In this document: positions 1 to 7,171 of the stretch, piece after piece
Numbering within the stretch: the first letter of the stretch is position 1
How the letters are laid out: each line of letters begins with the position of its first letter
The notes under the pieces: model-generated
The model's database searches: none
What the model saw: the letters and a program-made list of their open reading frames with translations, nothing else
What the model was told of the DNA's origin: nothing
Program-made: the position numbers and the translations under genes
Origin: an uncultured Muribaculaceae bacterium
GTDB lineage: Bacteria; Bacteroidota; Bacteroidia; Bacteroidales; Muribaculaceae
Assembly: GCA_910583775.1 (NCBI GenBank)
Contig: CAJTYD010000040.1
Coordinates: forward strand, 1-25,938
Reading direction: 5' to 3'
Length of the DNA stretch: 25,938 nt

Positions 1-92
1 GTCCGACTTATACCCCAAAATTCGATGTTTTCAAATTTTTGTCATGTACTTAATACATTTTTACTTTCTATCATAAATACCTGTTATTCTCC

Positions 93-170
93 AACTGCCT
101 TTCGAAGCGATGTGTCCATCAACTGCCTTTCGAAGCGATGTGTCCATCAATTGCCTTTCGAAGCGATGTA
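93..170. repeat. 28-bp tandem repeat, about 2.8 units
   Basis: Two identical 28-bp units lie at 93-120 and 121-148. A third, partial unit (149-170, one substitution) runs straight into the GGACGCACG hairpin. The core is TGCCTTTCGAAGCGATG. No coding potential is evident. It lies downstream of the homoserine dehydrogenase gene, which ends at 222 on the minus strand. Confidence 0.85.
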
Positions 171-194
171 GGGACGCACGGCTCGTGCGTCCGC
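163..194. repeat. REP-like dispersed hairpin, copy 1
   Basis: This 32-bp sequence is identical to 7172-7203. Its core at 172-192 is a perfect palindrome: a 9-bp stem GGACGCACG / CGTGCGTCC with a GCT loop. It sits about 30 bases past the stop of the minus-strand homoserine dehydrogenase gene, so it could protect or end that transcript, although no T-run follows. The exact second copy suggests a repetitive extragenic palindrome family. Confidence 0.8.
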
Positions 195-221
195 CAATTT
201 TAATCCAGATCTGCGCCGATT

Positions 222-1430
222 TTAATCAAGGTCGAGGAAGAACCGCGGTATATTGCAGAGGAACAGATCGGGATCCTCAAGCACCTCGCGATTGCGAATC
301 AGCTCCGATATCCTGATCTCGCCGATTATGTAACGGGATTCCTCGGAACTGTAGGTCTCGTTGATTTTGTCGAACTTCAGCGATTCGAAAACCTTGGGAT
401 CCGAATATCTGAGATAGACCTTCAGCATGATGTCGGTGGTATATTCCGGCAGGTCGAGATAACCCATCTTCTTGTATTCATAGCGGTAATCGTGCAGTCG
501 GGCCATCACGTCGCTGAGGATCGACGACGCCGTCGGCAGAGAGCCCGCGCCTTTGCCGAACATGAACTGTCGGTCATAACATTCGCCGCGGATAACCACG
601 CCGTTATATTCATCGTCGACGCTGTAGATATATTTGGAGGGAGCGATAAACTCCGGCATGACGAAGAGCGTGAAATGATTCTCGTCGACTTTCACCACCT
701 GCGCCACAAGCTTGATCTTCACCCCCTTCTCTCTGGCGTAGCGGATGTCGAAATCCTTGAGCGTCGAGATTCCGTAGGTAAAGACATCCTCCGGCTTCAC
801 ATAGACGCCGAGGGCATGGACAGTGATGATAACGAGCTTGAACAGGGAGTCGAAGCCCTTGATGTCGAACGAAGGATCGGCCTCCGCGAAACCGAGCTCC
901 TGCGCGCGGCGAAGCGCGTCGTTGTAGTCCTCGCCATGGTCGAAGACGCGCGAGAGAATGTAGTTTGACGAACCGTTCAGAATGCCCTTCACCTCAAGCA
1001 GCAGGTCATTGTCATAATATTCCTCTAAGTTGCGGATCACGGGAATCGAGCCGCACGACGAGGCGTCGTAAAGCAGGGCCACGTTATTTTCGCGCTGCAG
1101 ACGGATAAGCTCCGGCAGATGGGCCGCCACCATGGCCTTGCTTCCCGAAACCACCGGTATTCCCTTCTCAAGGGCGCGGCGCACTATTTCGTAAGCCGCG
1201 TCGGCATCGTTGATGACCTCCACGATCAGATCAATGTCATCGTTATTCAGTATCTCGTCGACATTATCGGTGAGGAGACCTTCGGGCACCTCTATGTCGC
1301 GGGGTTTGTCAAGGTTCTTGACGCATATCTTGACAATCTCGGCATGAGCGTTCTTGGCCTTTCCTATCACATGATAGATTCCCTGGCCGACCACGCCGAA
1401 TCCATAAAGTCCTATCTTGATTGTTTCCAT
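222..1430 (-). CDS. hom: Homoserine dehydrogenase
   Basis: This enzyme reduces aspartate semialdehyde to homoserine with NAD(P)H, in the cytosolic route to threonine and methionine. The 402-residue protein opens with a Rossmann fold whose glycine motif is G10-F-G-V-V-G15-Q-G. The family signature NGSSNYIL is at about 152-159. The EADPSFDIKGFD stretch ends in the FKL whose Lys198 matches the conserved catalytic lysine region. The tail (about 328-395) looks like a diverged ACT-type regulatory domain, so feedback control by threonine is possible but inferred. No aspartokinase domain is fused. The gene is monocistronic in this window, with a likely promoter at 1542-1572. The ATG at 1430 places the Rossmann strand right at the N-terminus, as expected for the family. 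Confidence 0.9.
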   Translation of the reverse strand: METIKIGLYGFGVVGQGIYHVIGKAKNAHAEIVKICVKNLDKPRDIEVPEGLLTDNVDEILNNDDIDLIVEVINDADAAYEIVRRALEKGIPVVSGSKAMVAAHLPELIRLQRENNVALLYDASSCGSIPVIRNLEEYYDNDLLLEVKGILNGSSNYILSRVFDHGEDYNDALRRAQELGFAEADPSFDIKGFDSLFKLVIITVHALGVYVKPEDVFTYGISTLKDFDIRYAREKGVKIKLVAQVVKVDENHFTLFVMPEFIAPSKYIYSVDDEYNGVVIRGECYDRQFMFGKGAGSLPTASSILSDVMARLHDYRYEYKKMGYLDLPEYTTDIMLKVYLRYSDPKVFESLKFDKINETYSSEESRYIIGEIRISELIRNREVLEDPDLFLCNIPRFFLDLD

Positions 1431-1448
1431 TTTACCTGTATTATCAGC

Positions 1449-1482
1449 TATTTTTCGCTATTATTTCGCTATTATTTCGCTA
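1449..1482. repeat. 11-bp tandem repeat in the hom leader
   Basis: Two exact TTATTTCGCTA units lie at 1461-1471 and 1472-1482, with a degraded third unit just before them (about 1450-1460). They fall between the predicted promoter and the start codon of homoserine dehydrogenase, so they would be transcribed in its 5' leader. Confidence 0.7.
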
Positions 1483-1541
1483 TTGAAACCATTCATTCAG
1501 CCTCAATCCGCGTCCTATTTATATATAACGCTATTTCCCCG

Positions 1542-1572
1542 CAAAGTAAGCTAAAAAAATCCACATAGCAAA
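1542..1572 (-). promoter_or_regulatory. Probable Bacteroidetes-type promoter of hom
   Basis: Read on the minus strand there is a TTTG at 1572-1569, a 19-base spacer, and TTACTTTG at 1549-1542, one mismatch from TAnnTTTG. Transcription would start near 1535, giving a leader of about 100 bases that contains the 11-bp repeats. Confidence 0.5.
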
Positions 1573-1636
1573 AAAATGAACCATCGGCCCCCCTCCGCGT
1601 TAAAAATTTAAAGTCCTCCCCCCTTTTTCACTGTGT

Positions 1637-1667
1637 CGCGCCGGAAGGCAAATTCCCCGACGGCGCG
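1637..1667 (+). other. GC-rich inverted repeat upstream of the thioredoxin gene
   Basis: CGCGCCG (1637-1643) and CGGCGCG (1661-1667) form a perfect 7-bp inverted repeat around a 17-base loop. It lies about 60 bases before the thioredoxin start. No TAnnTTTG promoter was found for that gene between 1431 and 1728, so the role of the hairpin (leader structure or otherwise) is unknown. Confidence 0.4.
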
Positions 1668-1728
1668 TCCTGTCCCTGCGAGAATGCTCAATAAAAACAG
1701 AAAACAACACTCAAAAATTATTAATATT

Positions 1729-2031
1729 ATGGATACACAGAAAATCAACGAATTGAAAAACGACAAAGGAACCGTACTTGTGGAATTCTACGCCTCCTGG
1801 TGCCCTCACTGCCAGCGCATGATGACCGTGATCGACGACATCCGCGCCCTTTTCGACGGCAAGGCCAACGTATATCAGTTCGACATCGACGAGAACAATG
1901 AATTCGCCACTGAACTTGGCGTCTCCTCGATTCCTACATTCATCGTCTATAAGGATGGCGAAGAGATGTGGAGAGGCAGCGGCGAGATGGACGGAAGCAT
2001 CATCGCAGGCAAAATTCAGGAATATCTCTAA
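1729..2031 (+). CDS. Thioredoxin-family protein with WCPHC active site
   Basis: This is a 100-residue single-domain thioredoxin fold. The redox site is W24-C25-P26-H27-C28 and the cis-proline loop is S-I-P69-T-F. The ATG at 1729 was chosen because the fold begins right after it; the in-frame upstream extension to 1633 is basic and low-complexity and is probably not translated. No signal peptide is visible, so the protein should be cytosolic. CPHC rather than CGPC is the dipeptide typical of the strong periplasmic oxidant DsbA, which makes the site unusual for a cytosolic thioredoxin. A VKOR-type disulfide-forming protein is encoded 300 bp downstream on the same strand; a functional link is only an inference. 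Whether it acts as a reductase or an isomerase cannot be told from sequence. Confidence 0.85.
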   Translation: MDTQKINELKNDKGTVLVEFYASWCPHCQRMMTVIDDIRALFDGKANVYQFDIDENNEFATELGVSSIPTFIVYKDGEEMWRGSGEMDGSIIAGKIQEYL

Positions 2032-2109
2032 ATTGGTTTATGGTTGGGGTTTATGGTTTAGATAATACCGTTTGTCCTGTCATTTCAGTCAGACGGTGAC
2101 CTCTAAACC
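2031..2109. repeat. Palindromic intergenic repeat, copy 1
   Basis: This is one of three related elements (others at about 5415-5491 and 22161-22238). The first 39 bases differ at one position from 22161-22199. The core is a nested palindrome: GGTTTAGA (2055-2062) pairs with TCTAAACC (2102-2109), then a symmetric 4/4 internal loop, then ACCGT (2067-2071) with ACGGT (2093-2097), closing a 21-base loop. It starts immediately at the thioredoxin stop codon. No reading frame is present. Confidence 0.8.
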
Positions 2110-2118
2110 CAAACTTTA

Positions 2119-2302
2119 AGAAACTGTTTAAATTTATTTTCAAAGGATTTTGAGAAGATTTTTGAGATGTTTTCGCAAGTTGAGAAAGGAGAAACCTTTC
2201 GGTTTCGACTGCCGAAACTTGGCGAAAACAGCCAGAAAGATTCTTAAAAGCCTTGAAAGAATTCTTATAATAAAACTTTCGAAAGAAATTTAAACAGTTT
2301 CT
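2119..2302. mobile_element. 184-bp MITE-like element with perfect 17-bp terminal inverted repeats
   Basis: The left end AGAAACTGTTTAAATTT (2119-2135) is the exact reverse complement of the right end (2286-2302). The interior has no plausible gene. The right-hand 65-70 bases recur, inverted and with a few changes, at 23385-23454. The element lies just after palindromic repeat copy 1 and is followed at 2304-2315 by AACCTTAAACTT, a string that also follows copy 2 (5501-5512). This suggests it inserted into the tail of that repeat. No transposase is in the window, so mobilization would be in trans (inference). Confidence 0.75.
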
Positions 2303-2330
2303 AAACCTTAAACTTGAATAAATTATACCC

Positions 2331-3350
2331 ATGGACAGAGGCGAAACCATATTTTCCGACTTTTTGCGGCTGTTAGGGGTGCCGTATACCGGAGCCGCTG
2401 CCGACGCCGCTTTCCGGAATATGAATTTCCAGTCGCTCTTCGGCTTCGCCAGGCTGCTCAATTCCTACGGTGTCGAGACACGCGGAGTCAGGATCAACGA
2501 CAAAAAGACTCTCTCTTTGATTCCGGTGCCGTTTCTCGCGCACCAGAAAAACGGATTCGTCATCGTCACGGGTTTCTCCAACGATGCCTCGGGGGCGAGG
2601 GCGGTAGACTACATCTATTACCATCAGAGCAAGTCGCAGCCGCTCGACGCTTTTACCGCCGACTGGGACGGCGTGACCCTTCTCGCTTATCCTACTGAAA
2701 AATCGCGCGAACCCGACTACGCCAGAAACCATTTCTACGAAATCGCCGAAGTGGTGAAGAAATGGCTGATGATCCTCTGCGCCGCCTTTGTCGGCATCTT
2801 CGGCTTCATCGAAGCCGGGCTCTGGAGGAACCTCTCCACCATCTTCCTCACGCTCGTCGACTTCGCCGGAATCGGCGTGACCTGGCTGCTTATACTAAAG
2901 TCGTTGAAAGTAGCCTCCAAGTCGGCCGACAGAATCTGCGGAGTGCTCCAGAAGCACGGCTGCGACCACGTGCTTGAACAGAAGGCTTCGAAATTCTTCG
3001 GCCTATTCGGATGGAGCGAGGTAGGGATTTCGTATTTCACCGTCTCTACCCTGATCCTCTTCATCTTCCCCGGGCAGATCAATCATCTGGCTCTCATCAA
3101 CGCCTGCTGTCTCCCATTCACGGTGTGGAGCATCTGGTATCAGAAATTCCGCATCAAGACCTGGTGTACGCTCTGCGTAACTACGCAATGCCTGCTATGG
3201 CTGCAGTTTTTTTGTTATTTCTTCGGAGGCTGCTGGCACGACATCTTCCCGTTGCGTCTGCCGCTCTTCGTGATGGGCGCCGCATACGTGGCCACACTCA
3301 TGGCAGTGAACCGCGTAATGACATTTATTGAAAAACGATCGCCAAAATGA
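2331..3350 (+). CDS. VKOR-family disulfide-forming membrane protein with N-terminal C39-like domain
   Basis: VKOR proteins play the DsbB role: they take electrons from periplasmic dithiols and pass them to quinone. The 339-residue product has a soluble N-terminal part (about 1-130) resembling the peptidase C39-like domain found in many Bacteroidetes VKOR proteins. It lacks a catalytic cysteine where C39 peptidases have one, and the usual histidine region reads NGFVIVTG, so it is presumably non-proteolytic. From about 143 there are several membrane helices. The VKOR cysteines are visible: a loop pair C203/C211 and the active-site C279-T-L-C282 inside a helix. The stop TGA overlaps the ATG of a 43-residue peptide gene. 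The start at 2331 gives the C39-like domain at once. Its upstream space is filled by a repeat and a MITE, and no clear promoter was found. Confidence 0.85.
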   Translation: MDRGETIFSDFLRLLGVPYTGAAADAAFRNMNFQSLFGFARLLNSYGVETRGVRINDKKTLSLIPVPFLAHQKNGFVIVTGFSNDASGARAVDYIYYHQSKSQPLDAFTADWDGVTLLAYPTEKSREPDYARNHFYEIAEVVKKWLMILCAAFVGIFGFIEAGLWRNLSTIFLTLVDFAGIGVTWLLILKSLKVASKSADRICGVLQKHGCDHVLEQKASKFFGLFGWSEVGISYFTVSTLILFIFPGQINHLALINACCLPFTVWSIWYQKFRIKTWCTLCVTTQCLLWLQFFCYFFGGCWHDIFPLRLPLFVMGAAYVATLMAVNRVMTFIEKRSPK

Positions 3351-3478
3351 AAAGCATTCCGAAAATCGACCTTCCGGGAGCCGTGACGCTCACCCCGATG
3401 GAGATGAACAAGATACATTTAGAAACCGGGAAGCACTCGCCGGTCAAACCTGCGAGTGATCCGGTTTCGCATCCATAA
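3347..3478 (+). CDS. 43-residue peptide gene translationally coupled to the VKOR gene
   Basis: The ATG at 3347 overlaps the VKOR stop (ATGA), a classic coupling arrangement. The peptide begins MKSIPKIDLPGAV and contains LTPMEMNKIHL, then a short polar, proline-rich tail ending in SHP. The L-T/S-x-x-EMN-x-I string resembles leader regions of Bacteroidales double-glycine-type peptide precursors as I recall them, but there is no Gly-Gly and no cysteine. It could be a small VKOR accessory peptide or a ribosomal natural-product precursor; it could also be a fortuitous frame. Its exact overlap, same strand and reasonable codon use support translation. Function unknown. Confidence 0.55.
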   Translation: MKSIPKIDLPGAVTLTPMEMNKIHLETGKHSPVKPASDPVSHP

Positions 3479-3479
3479 T

Positions 3480-3992
3480 TCAGATTTCGGTCACTGTCTC
3501 CGACAGGGACTTGCGCGAGAAATGATTAGGCAGAGGGCCTGCGCCTTCTGCGGCATATCCGAGATCGAGAAGCATCAAAATCTCCTCGTTTTCAGGGAGG
3601 CCGAGCAACGAGTGAAGCACCTCGGGATCGAATGAATTCACCCAGCAGGAATCGACGCCTGCGTCGGCCGCGGCAAGCATCAGATGAGTAGCCACGATCG
3701 TCGCGTCTTCAATTCCAGAATCACGTTTTCCGCCCGGATAAGTATAGACATTCGTTTTATCGAAAGCCACCACAAGCACCACCGGCGCTCCATAGCGAGA
3801 ATGAGTCACGGCGTCGATATGCGCCAGAGCGGTCTCGCTCTTCGCTACATAGACATGCTGCTCCTGCAGGTTCTTGGCTGTCGGAGCCAGACGGGCCGCC
3901 TCCAGAATAGTCTCGAGCACTTTTGCCTCTACGGGCCGGGAGGAGTATTTCTTGCATGAATACCTCTCCCTCACTACATCCTTAAATTCCAT
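3480..3992 (-). CDS. Nitroreductase-family FMN oxidoreductase (short form)
   Basis: These proteins use FMN and NAD(P)H to reduce nitro compounds, quinones or flavins. The 170-residue product has the N-terminal R-x-R-Y-S-C-K-K-Y-S phosphate/FMN-binding pattern and the APTAKNLQ helix start typical of the family. It also has a G-V-D-S-C-W-V helix and a D-L-G-Y near the end. The ATG at 3992 (MEFKDVV) is preferred over the in-frame ATG ten codons upstream because nitroreductases begin with this helix. The stop lies only one base from the end of the convergent 43-residue peptide gene. The natural substrate cannot be inferred. Confidence 0.85.
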   Translation of the reverse strand: MEFKDVVRERYSCKKYSSRPVEAKVLETILEAARLAPTAKNLQEQHVYVAKSETALAHIDAVTHSRYGAPVVLVVAFDKTNVYTYPGGKRDSGIEDATIVATHLMLAAADAGVDSCWVNSFDPEVLHSLLGLPENEEILMLLDLGYAAEGAGPLPNHFSRKSLSETVTEI

Positions 3993-4032
3993 AACTAAAT
4001 ATTCTGAATCCTTAATTCTCAATTCTTCATTA

Positions 4033-5376
4033 TCAATTCTGCATTCTGTCTTCCACCATCTTACGCATCTGCAGCGCGAGCCCGGCTCCCCGAACGAACA
4101 GATAGCTCAGGAAAGCTGTCCAGAGCACACGGTTACCTGACACGGCTTCCGTCTCATGCGTCAGCATAACGATGGCGTAGAAAACCGTCATGGCGGCGAG
4201 CGTGGTTAAAAGCATGCGCCGCGTTGCCGTCATTCCTATATAGAAGCCGTCGAAGATGAACGCCGCCACCGAGACAAGCGGCAAGGCAGTCAGGAAAAGT
4301 CCCAGGGAATCTATACCCTCCCTGACCTCCTGCACATCGGTGAGCATCCCGGCGATGGCATCCCCGCCTACCGCATATATGACGGTAAACGACAACGAGA
4401 CAGACAACGCTATCATGATTATCTCGCGAACCGCCCGCCATAGCGACCCCTTGTCGGAGGCACCGCTGAACCTTCCGCACAAAGCCTCTCCGCTGAAGGC
4501 GAATCCGTCGACAAAATAGGAGAAGAAGAGGAAATACTGCATCGCCACGGTATTGACGGCCAGGGTTATGTCGCCAAGACGGGCGCCGAAGGAGGTCATG
4601 CCTAACGAAACTACCATCAGGCAGGCCGAACGCAGAAACAGATCGCCGCTGACGTTAAAGAACTTGCGCAGACCATCACTACGGCAAACACCACGGAAAT
4701 CAAGACGTATCCCGTGGCAACGCATGAATCGCCGGAGAAGGCAGGCGCCCAGGAGCACCCCGGCCCAGTTGGCAATCAGCGTGCCGGCGGCGACGCCGTC
4801 GAAGCCGGCGCGGAACACATACACAGCGAGCAGGCTGCAGACAATATTGATGACGTTGACACCGATCGAGACAACCATCGGCAGCATGGTGTTCTGCATG
4901 CCTATGAACCATCCGTTTATCGACAGCGTGGCGAGCAACGCCGGCGCGCCCCATATACATATTTCGAAATATCCAGCGGCAAGCTCAATGACATCCTCGC
5001 CGGGATCGATCACCGACAGCAGCAACGCCGCGAGCACCCTGTTGAGCAGAAGGACGGCCATGCCGATAACCAGCGATAGAAGAAGCGCGCGGGAGAGCAC
5101 AAGGCCGGCGACATCGCGACGCCCGGCGCCGAACGCCTCGGCGGTGAGTCCGGTGACGCCCATACGCAGAAACCCGCAAAGCCAGTAGATGACGTTGAGC
5201 ATCATCCCTCCGGCGGCGATCGCAGCCAGATAAAGCGCGTCGCCGAGATGTCCGGTGATAGCCGTGTCGCAGAGCCCGAGAAGCGGGACGGTGATGTTGC
5301 TCGCGATCGCCGGCAGCGCCAGCGCGAACACCTCCCTCCGTATACCCTTTGCCGAAGTCTCCTTTATTACCGCCAT
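4033..5376 (-). CDS. MATE-family efflux transporter, DinF-like
   Basis: This is a 447-residue polytopic inner-membrane protein with about 12 hydrophobic segments. The N-terminal ALPAIASNITVPLLGLCDTAITGHLG stretch matches the first MATE helix and its conserved loop; G-V-T-G-L-T-A-E-A-F-G-A-G follows in the second helical hairpin. MATE pumps export cationic drugs or metabolites in exchange for Na+ or H+. The ATG at 5376 (MAVIK) is chosen over 5403 because the extra nine residues add nothing recognizable. A minus-strand promoter is predicted at 5567-5597, so the mRNA would carry a leader of about 180 bases containing a strong hairpin and palindromic repeat copy 2. Substrate unknown. Confidence 0.88.
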   Translation of the reverse strand: MAVIKETSAKGIRREVFALALPAIASNITVPLLGLCDTAITGHLGDALYLAAIAAGGMMLNVIYWLCGFLRMGVTGLTAEAFGAGRRDVAGLVLSRALLLSLVIGMAVLLLNRVLAALLLSVIDPGEDVIELAAGYFEICIWGAPALLATLSINGWFIGMQNTMLPMVVSIGVNVINIVCSLLAVYVFRAGFDGVAAGTLIANWAGVLLGACLLRRFMRCHGIRLDFRGVCRSDGLRKFFNVSGDLFLRSACLMVVSLGMTSFGARLGDITLAVNTVAMQYFLFFSYFVDGFAFSGEALCGRFSGASDKGSLWRAVREIIMIALSVSLSFTVIYAVGGDAIAGMLTDVQEVREGIDSLGLFLTALPLVSVAAFIFDGFYIGMTATRRMLLTTLAAMTVFYAIVMLTHETEAVSGNRVLWTAFLSYLFVRGAGLALQMRKMVEDRMQN

Positions 5377-5414
5377 CTTAATTAATTGATTTAAATTTCG
5401 CAAGTAAATTTAAA

Positions 5415-5491
5415 TTGGGTTATAGTTTGAGTTTAAGGTTTAGATAATACCATTTGTCCTGTTATCTCAGTGAGACGGTAACCTCTAAACC
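5415..5491. repeat. Palindromic intergenic repeat, copy 2
   Basis: Same family as 2031-2109 and 22161-22238. GGTTTAGA (5437-5444) pairs perfectly with TCTAAACC (5484-5491) and TAATACC follows the left arm as in the other copies; the inner ACCAT/ACGGT stem has one mismatch. It lies in the probable 5' leader of the minus-strand MATE gene. Confidence 0.75.
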
Positions 5492-5510
5492 TAATCCTTA
5501 AACCTTAAAC

Positions 5511-5549
5511 TTCAAGTTTTCAAGTTCATTGGAACTTGCGAAACTTGAA
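5511..5549. promoter_or_regulatory. Long two-part hairpin between divergent transporters
   Basis: TTCAAGTTT (5511-5519) pairs with AAACTTGAA (5541-5549), and inside it CAAGTTC (5521-5527) pairs with GAACTTG (5532-5538) around an ATTG loop. The combined stem is 16 bp with only a small internal bulge. It sits upstream of both promoters and would be in the MATE leader. It could be an RNA structure or an operator palindrome. Confidence 0.6.
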
Positions 5550-5566
5550 TTAACTGATTTTAGTCT

Positions 5567-5597
5567 CAAAATTAATTGTTTTTTTGTATTTTTGCAA
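5567..5597 (-). promoter_or_regulatory. Probable promoter of the MATE gene
   Basis: On the minus strand, TTG (5597-5595), a 20-base spacer and TAATTTTG (5574-5567) match the Bacteroidetes consensus. It physically overlaps the -7 element of the divergent transporter gene. Confidence 0.5.
5587..5594 (+). promoter_or_regulatory. Probable -7 promoter element of the NSS transporter gene
   Basis: TATTTTTG fits TAnnTTTG, 50 bases before the start codon at 5645. No convincing TTTG is found about 20 bases upstream, so the -33 half is weak. Confidence 0.45.
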
Positions 5598-5644
5598 TTC
5601 ATCCTTTCAAGGAGTATGTTTTTCAAATATTTATCGAATAATTA

Positions 5645-7009
5645 ATGAATAACGATTCACCCCAGGCTGCAAGCAACCAGTTTTTCAAGACACGCCTCGG
5701 CGTCATCGCCGCTACCGTCGGCTCGGCCGTCGGCCTCGGCAATATATGGCGTTTCCCATACGAAGCCGGCAATAACGGCGGCGCCGCCTTCCTCTTCGTC
5801 TACATCTTCTTCGTCGTGGCGATCGGCATACCGGTGATCTGCGCCGAGTTTGTGATCGGACGCTCCACACGCCGCAACATCGCCGGAGCCTTCCGCGAGC
5901 TTCACGCCGGATTTCCCTGGAATCTCCCCGCCGGAACAGGGCTGTTGGCCTCTTTCCTGATCATGGGATTCTATTCCGTAGTGGCCGGATGGACAATATA
6001 TTACCTCTATGAATCGTTCTCCGGATTCGGCGGCATAGCCGAAACCGCGCAGCTTCACGAGCGGTTTGACGCTTTCACTCAGACGCCATGGAAATCGCTC
6101 GTCTGCACGCTGCTTTTCCTTCTTGTCAATTTCCTCGTGATCTCCCGCGGCATCAGAAACGGCATAGAGAAATTCTCAAACATAATGATGCCCCTTCTGG
6201 TGGTCATCCTTCTTGCCTTCTGCATCAACTCCCTTTTCCTGCCGGGAGCTAAGGAGGGTCTGTCATTCCTGTTCAGCCCCGATTTCAGCAAGATAACTCC
6301 GGGAGTGGTGCTTTCGGCAATGGGTCAGACGTTTTTCTCGCTGAGCGTCGGCATGGGCACGCTCGCCACCTACGCCTCCTATTTCAACGACCGCACCGCG
6401 CTTGTCCGCACTGCCTCCGTCACCGCCGTCTCCGACACCATCGTGGCCATCCTCGCCGGAATCATGATCTTTCCCGCCGTCTTTTCCTTCGGCATCCAGC
6501 CCGAGGCCGGTCCGAGGCTCGTCTTCGAGGTATTGCCCTCCATTTTCATGAAGATTCCACTCGGAGCCCTATGGTCGACGCTCTTCTTCATCCTTTTATT
6601 CATGGCTTCTCTCACCTCGACGATCTCCATGACCGAGGTCTCGACGTCGTATATCATCCAGGAATGGAAGCTGTCGAGAAAGAAGGCGGTCGTGGTCAAC
6701 GCGATAATCGTCACCGTGCTGGCCGTTATCTGCGCGCTCTCGTTCAGCGTGCTGTCGGGCATAAAGATCGCCGGGATGACCTTCTTCAACTTATCCGACT
6801 TCCTGGTGTCGAACATTCTGATGCCGTTGGGAGGTATGTTTATATCGGCGTTTGTCGGATGGCGTCTTGAGCGCCGCGTGCTCAGGCGTCAGCTCACGCC
6901 CGAGGGCCACAGCGCGCGTACACCGCGATATATCTCCCTCATCGTCTTCTCGCTAAAGTACGTGACGCCGGTGTGCATCTTCCTCGTGTTCATCTTCGGG
7001 CTCCTCTAA
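5645..7009 (+). CDS. Sodium-dependent transporter, NSS/SNF family (LeuT fold)
   Basis: NSS proteins couple Na+ entry to uptake of amino acids or related amines. The 454-residue protein has the hallmark unwound first helix region, GSAVGLGNIWRFPYEAGNNG, which binds substrate and sodium in LeuT. Roughly eleven hydrophobic segments follow, ending at the C-terminus with VCIFLVFIFGLL, like bacterial 11-helix members such as Tyt1. The second conserved region (AEFVIGR) and TM6-region S-V-G-M-G-T-L-A-T-Y-A-S-Y-F are also visible. It is divergent from the MATE gene. Bacterial members often carry aromatic amino acids, but the substrate here is not deducible. Confidence 0.9.
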   Translation: MNNDSPQAASNQFFKTRLGVIAATVGSAVGLGNIWRFPYEAGNNGGAAFLFVYIFFVVAIGIPVICAEFVIGRSTRRNIAGAFRELHAGFPWNLPAGTGLLASFLIMGFYSVVAGWTIYYLYESFSGFGGIAETAQLHERFDAFTQTPWKSLVCTLLFLLVNFLVISRGIRNGIEKFSNIMMPLLVVILLAFCINSLFLPGAKEGLSFLFSPDFSKITPGVVLSAMGQTFFSLSVGMGTLATYASYFNDRTALVRTASVTAVSDTIVAILAGIMIFPAVFSFGIQPEAGPRLVFEVLPSIFMKIPLGALWSTLFFILLFMASLTSTISMTEVSTSYIIQEWKLSRKKAVVVNAIIVTVLAVICALSFSVLSGIKIAGMTFFNLSDFLVSNILMPLGGMFISAFVGWRLERRVLRRQLTPEGHSARTPRYISLIVFSLKYVTPVCIFLVFIFGLL

Positions 7010-7073
7010 TCAATTAGAAATTAGCAATTAACAATTAGTAATTGGCTGGCGCGCCGTCTCCCGAGATTCTCCC

Positions 7074-7118
7074 GATTCACGAGATCACCAAGATTCTATA
7101 GATTCCCGAGGTCACCGA
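7074..7118. repeat. Degenerate 18-bp direct repeat
   Basis: Two similar 18-bp units, 7074-7091 (GATTCACGAGATCACCAA) and 7101-7118 (GATTCCCGAGGTCACCGA), lie in the AT-rich space after the NSS transporter gene. No gene or promoter is evident here. Confidence 0.5.
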
Positions 7119-7171
7119 TTAATTTCGATTTATCCTGATTAATCTCGAATGATCCAGGCTCGCGGATAGCG

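Noticed and set aside
93..170. CRISPR array
   Set aside because: The 28-bp units are directly adjacent with no spacers, and no cas genes are present.
163..194. Hairpin after hom as a classical intrinsic terminator
   Set aside because: The stem is perfect but no T-run follows in the gene's direction, and the same sequence occurs elsewhere as a repeat; called REP-like instead.
1633..1728. N-terminal extension of the thioredoxin frame
   Set aside because: The 32 extra residues are basic, contain no signal peptide or membrane segment, and overlap a hairpin; the fold starts at 1729.
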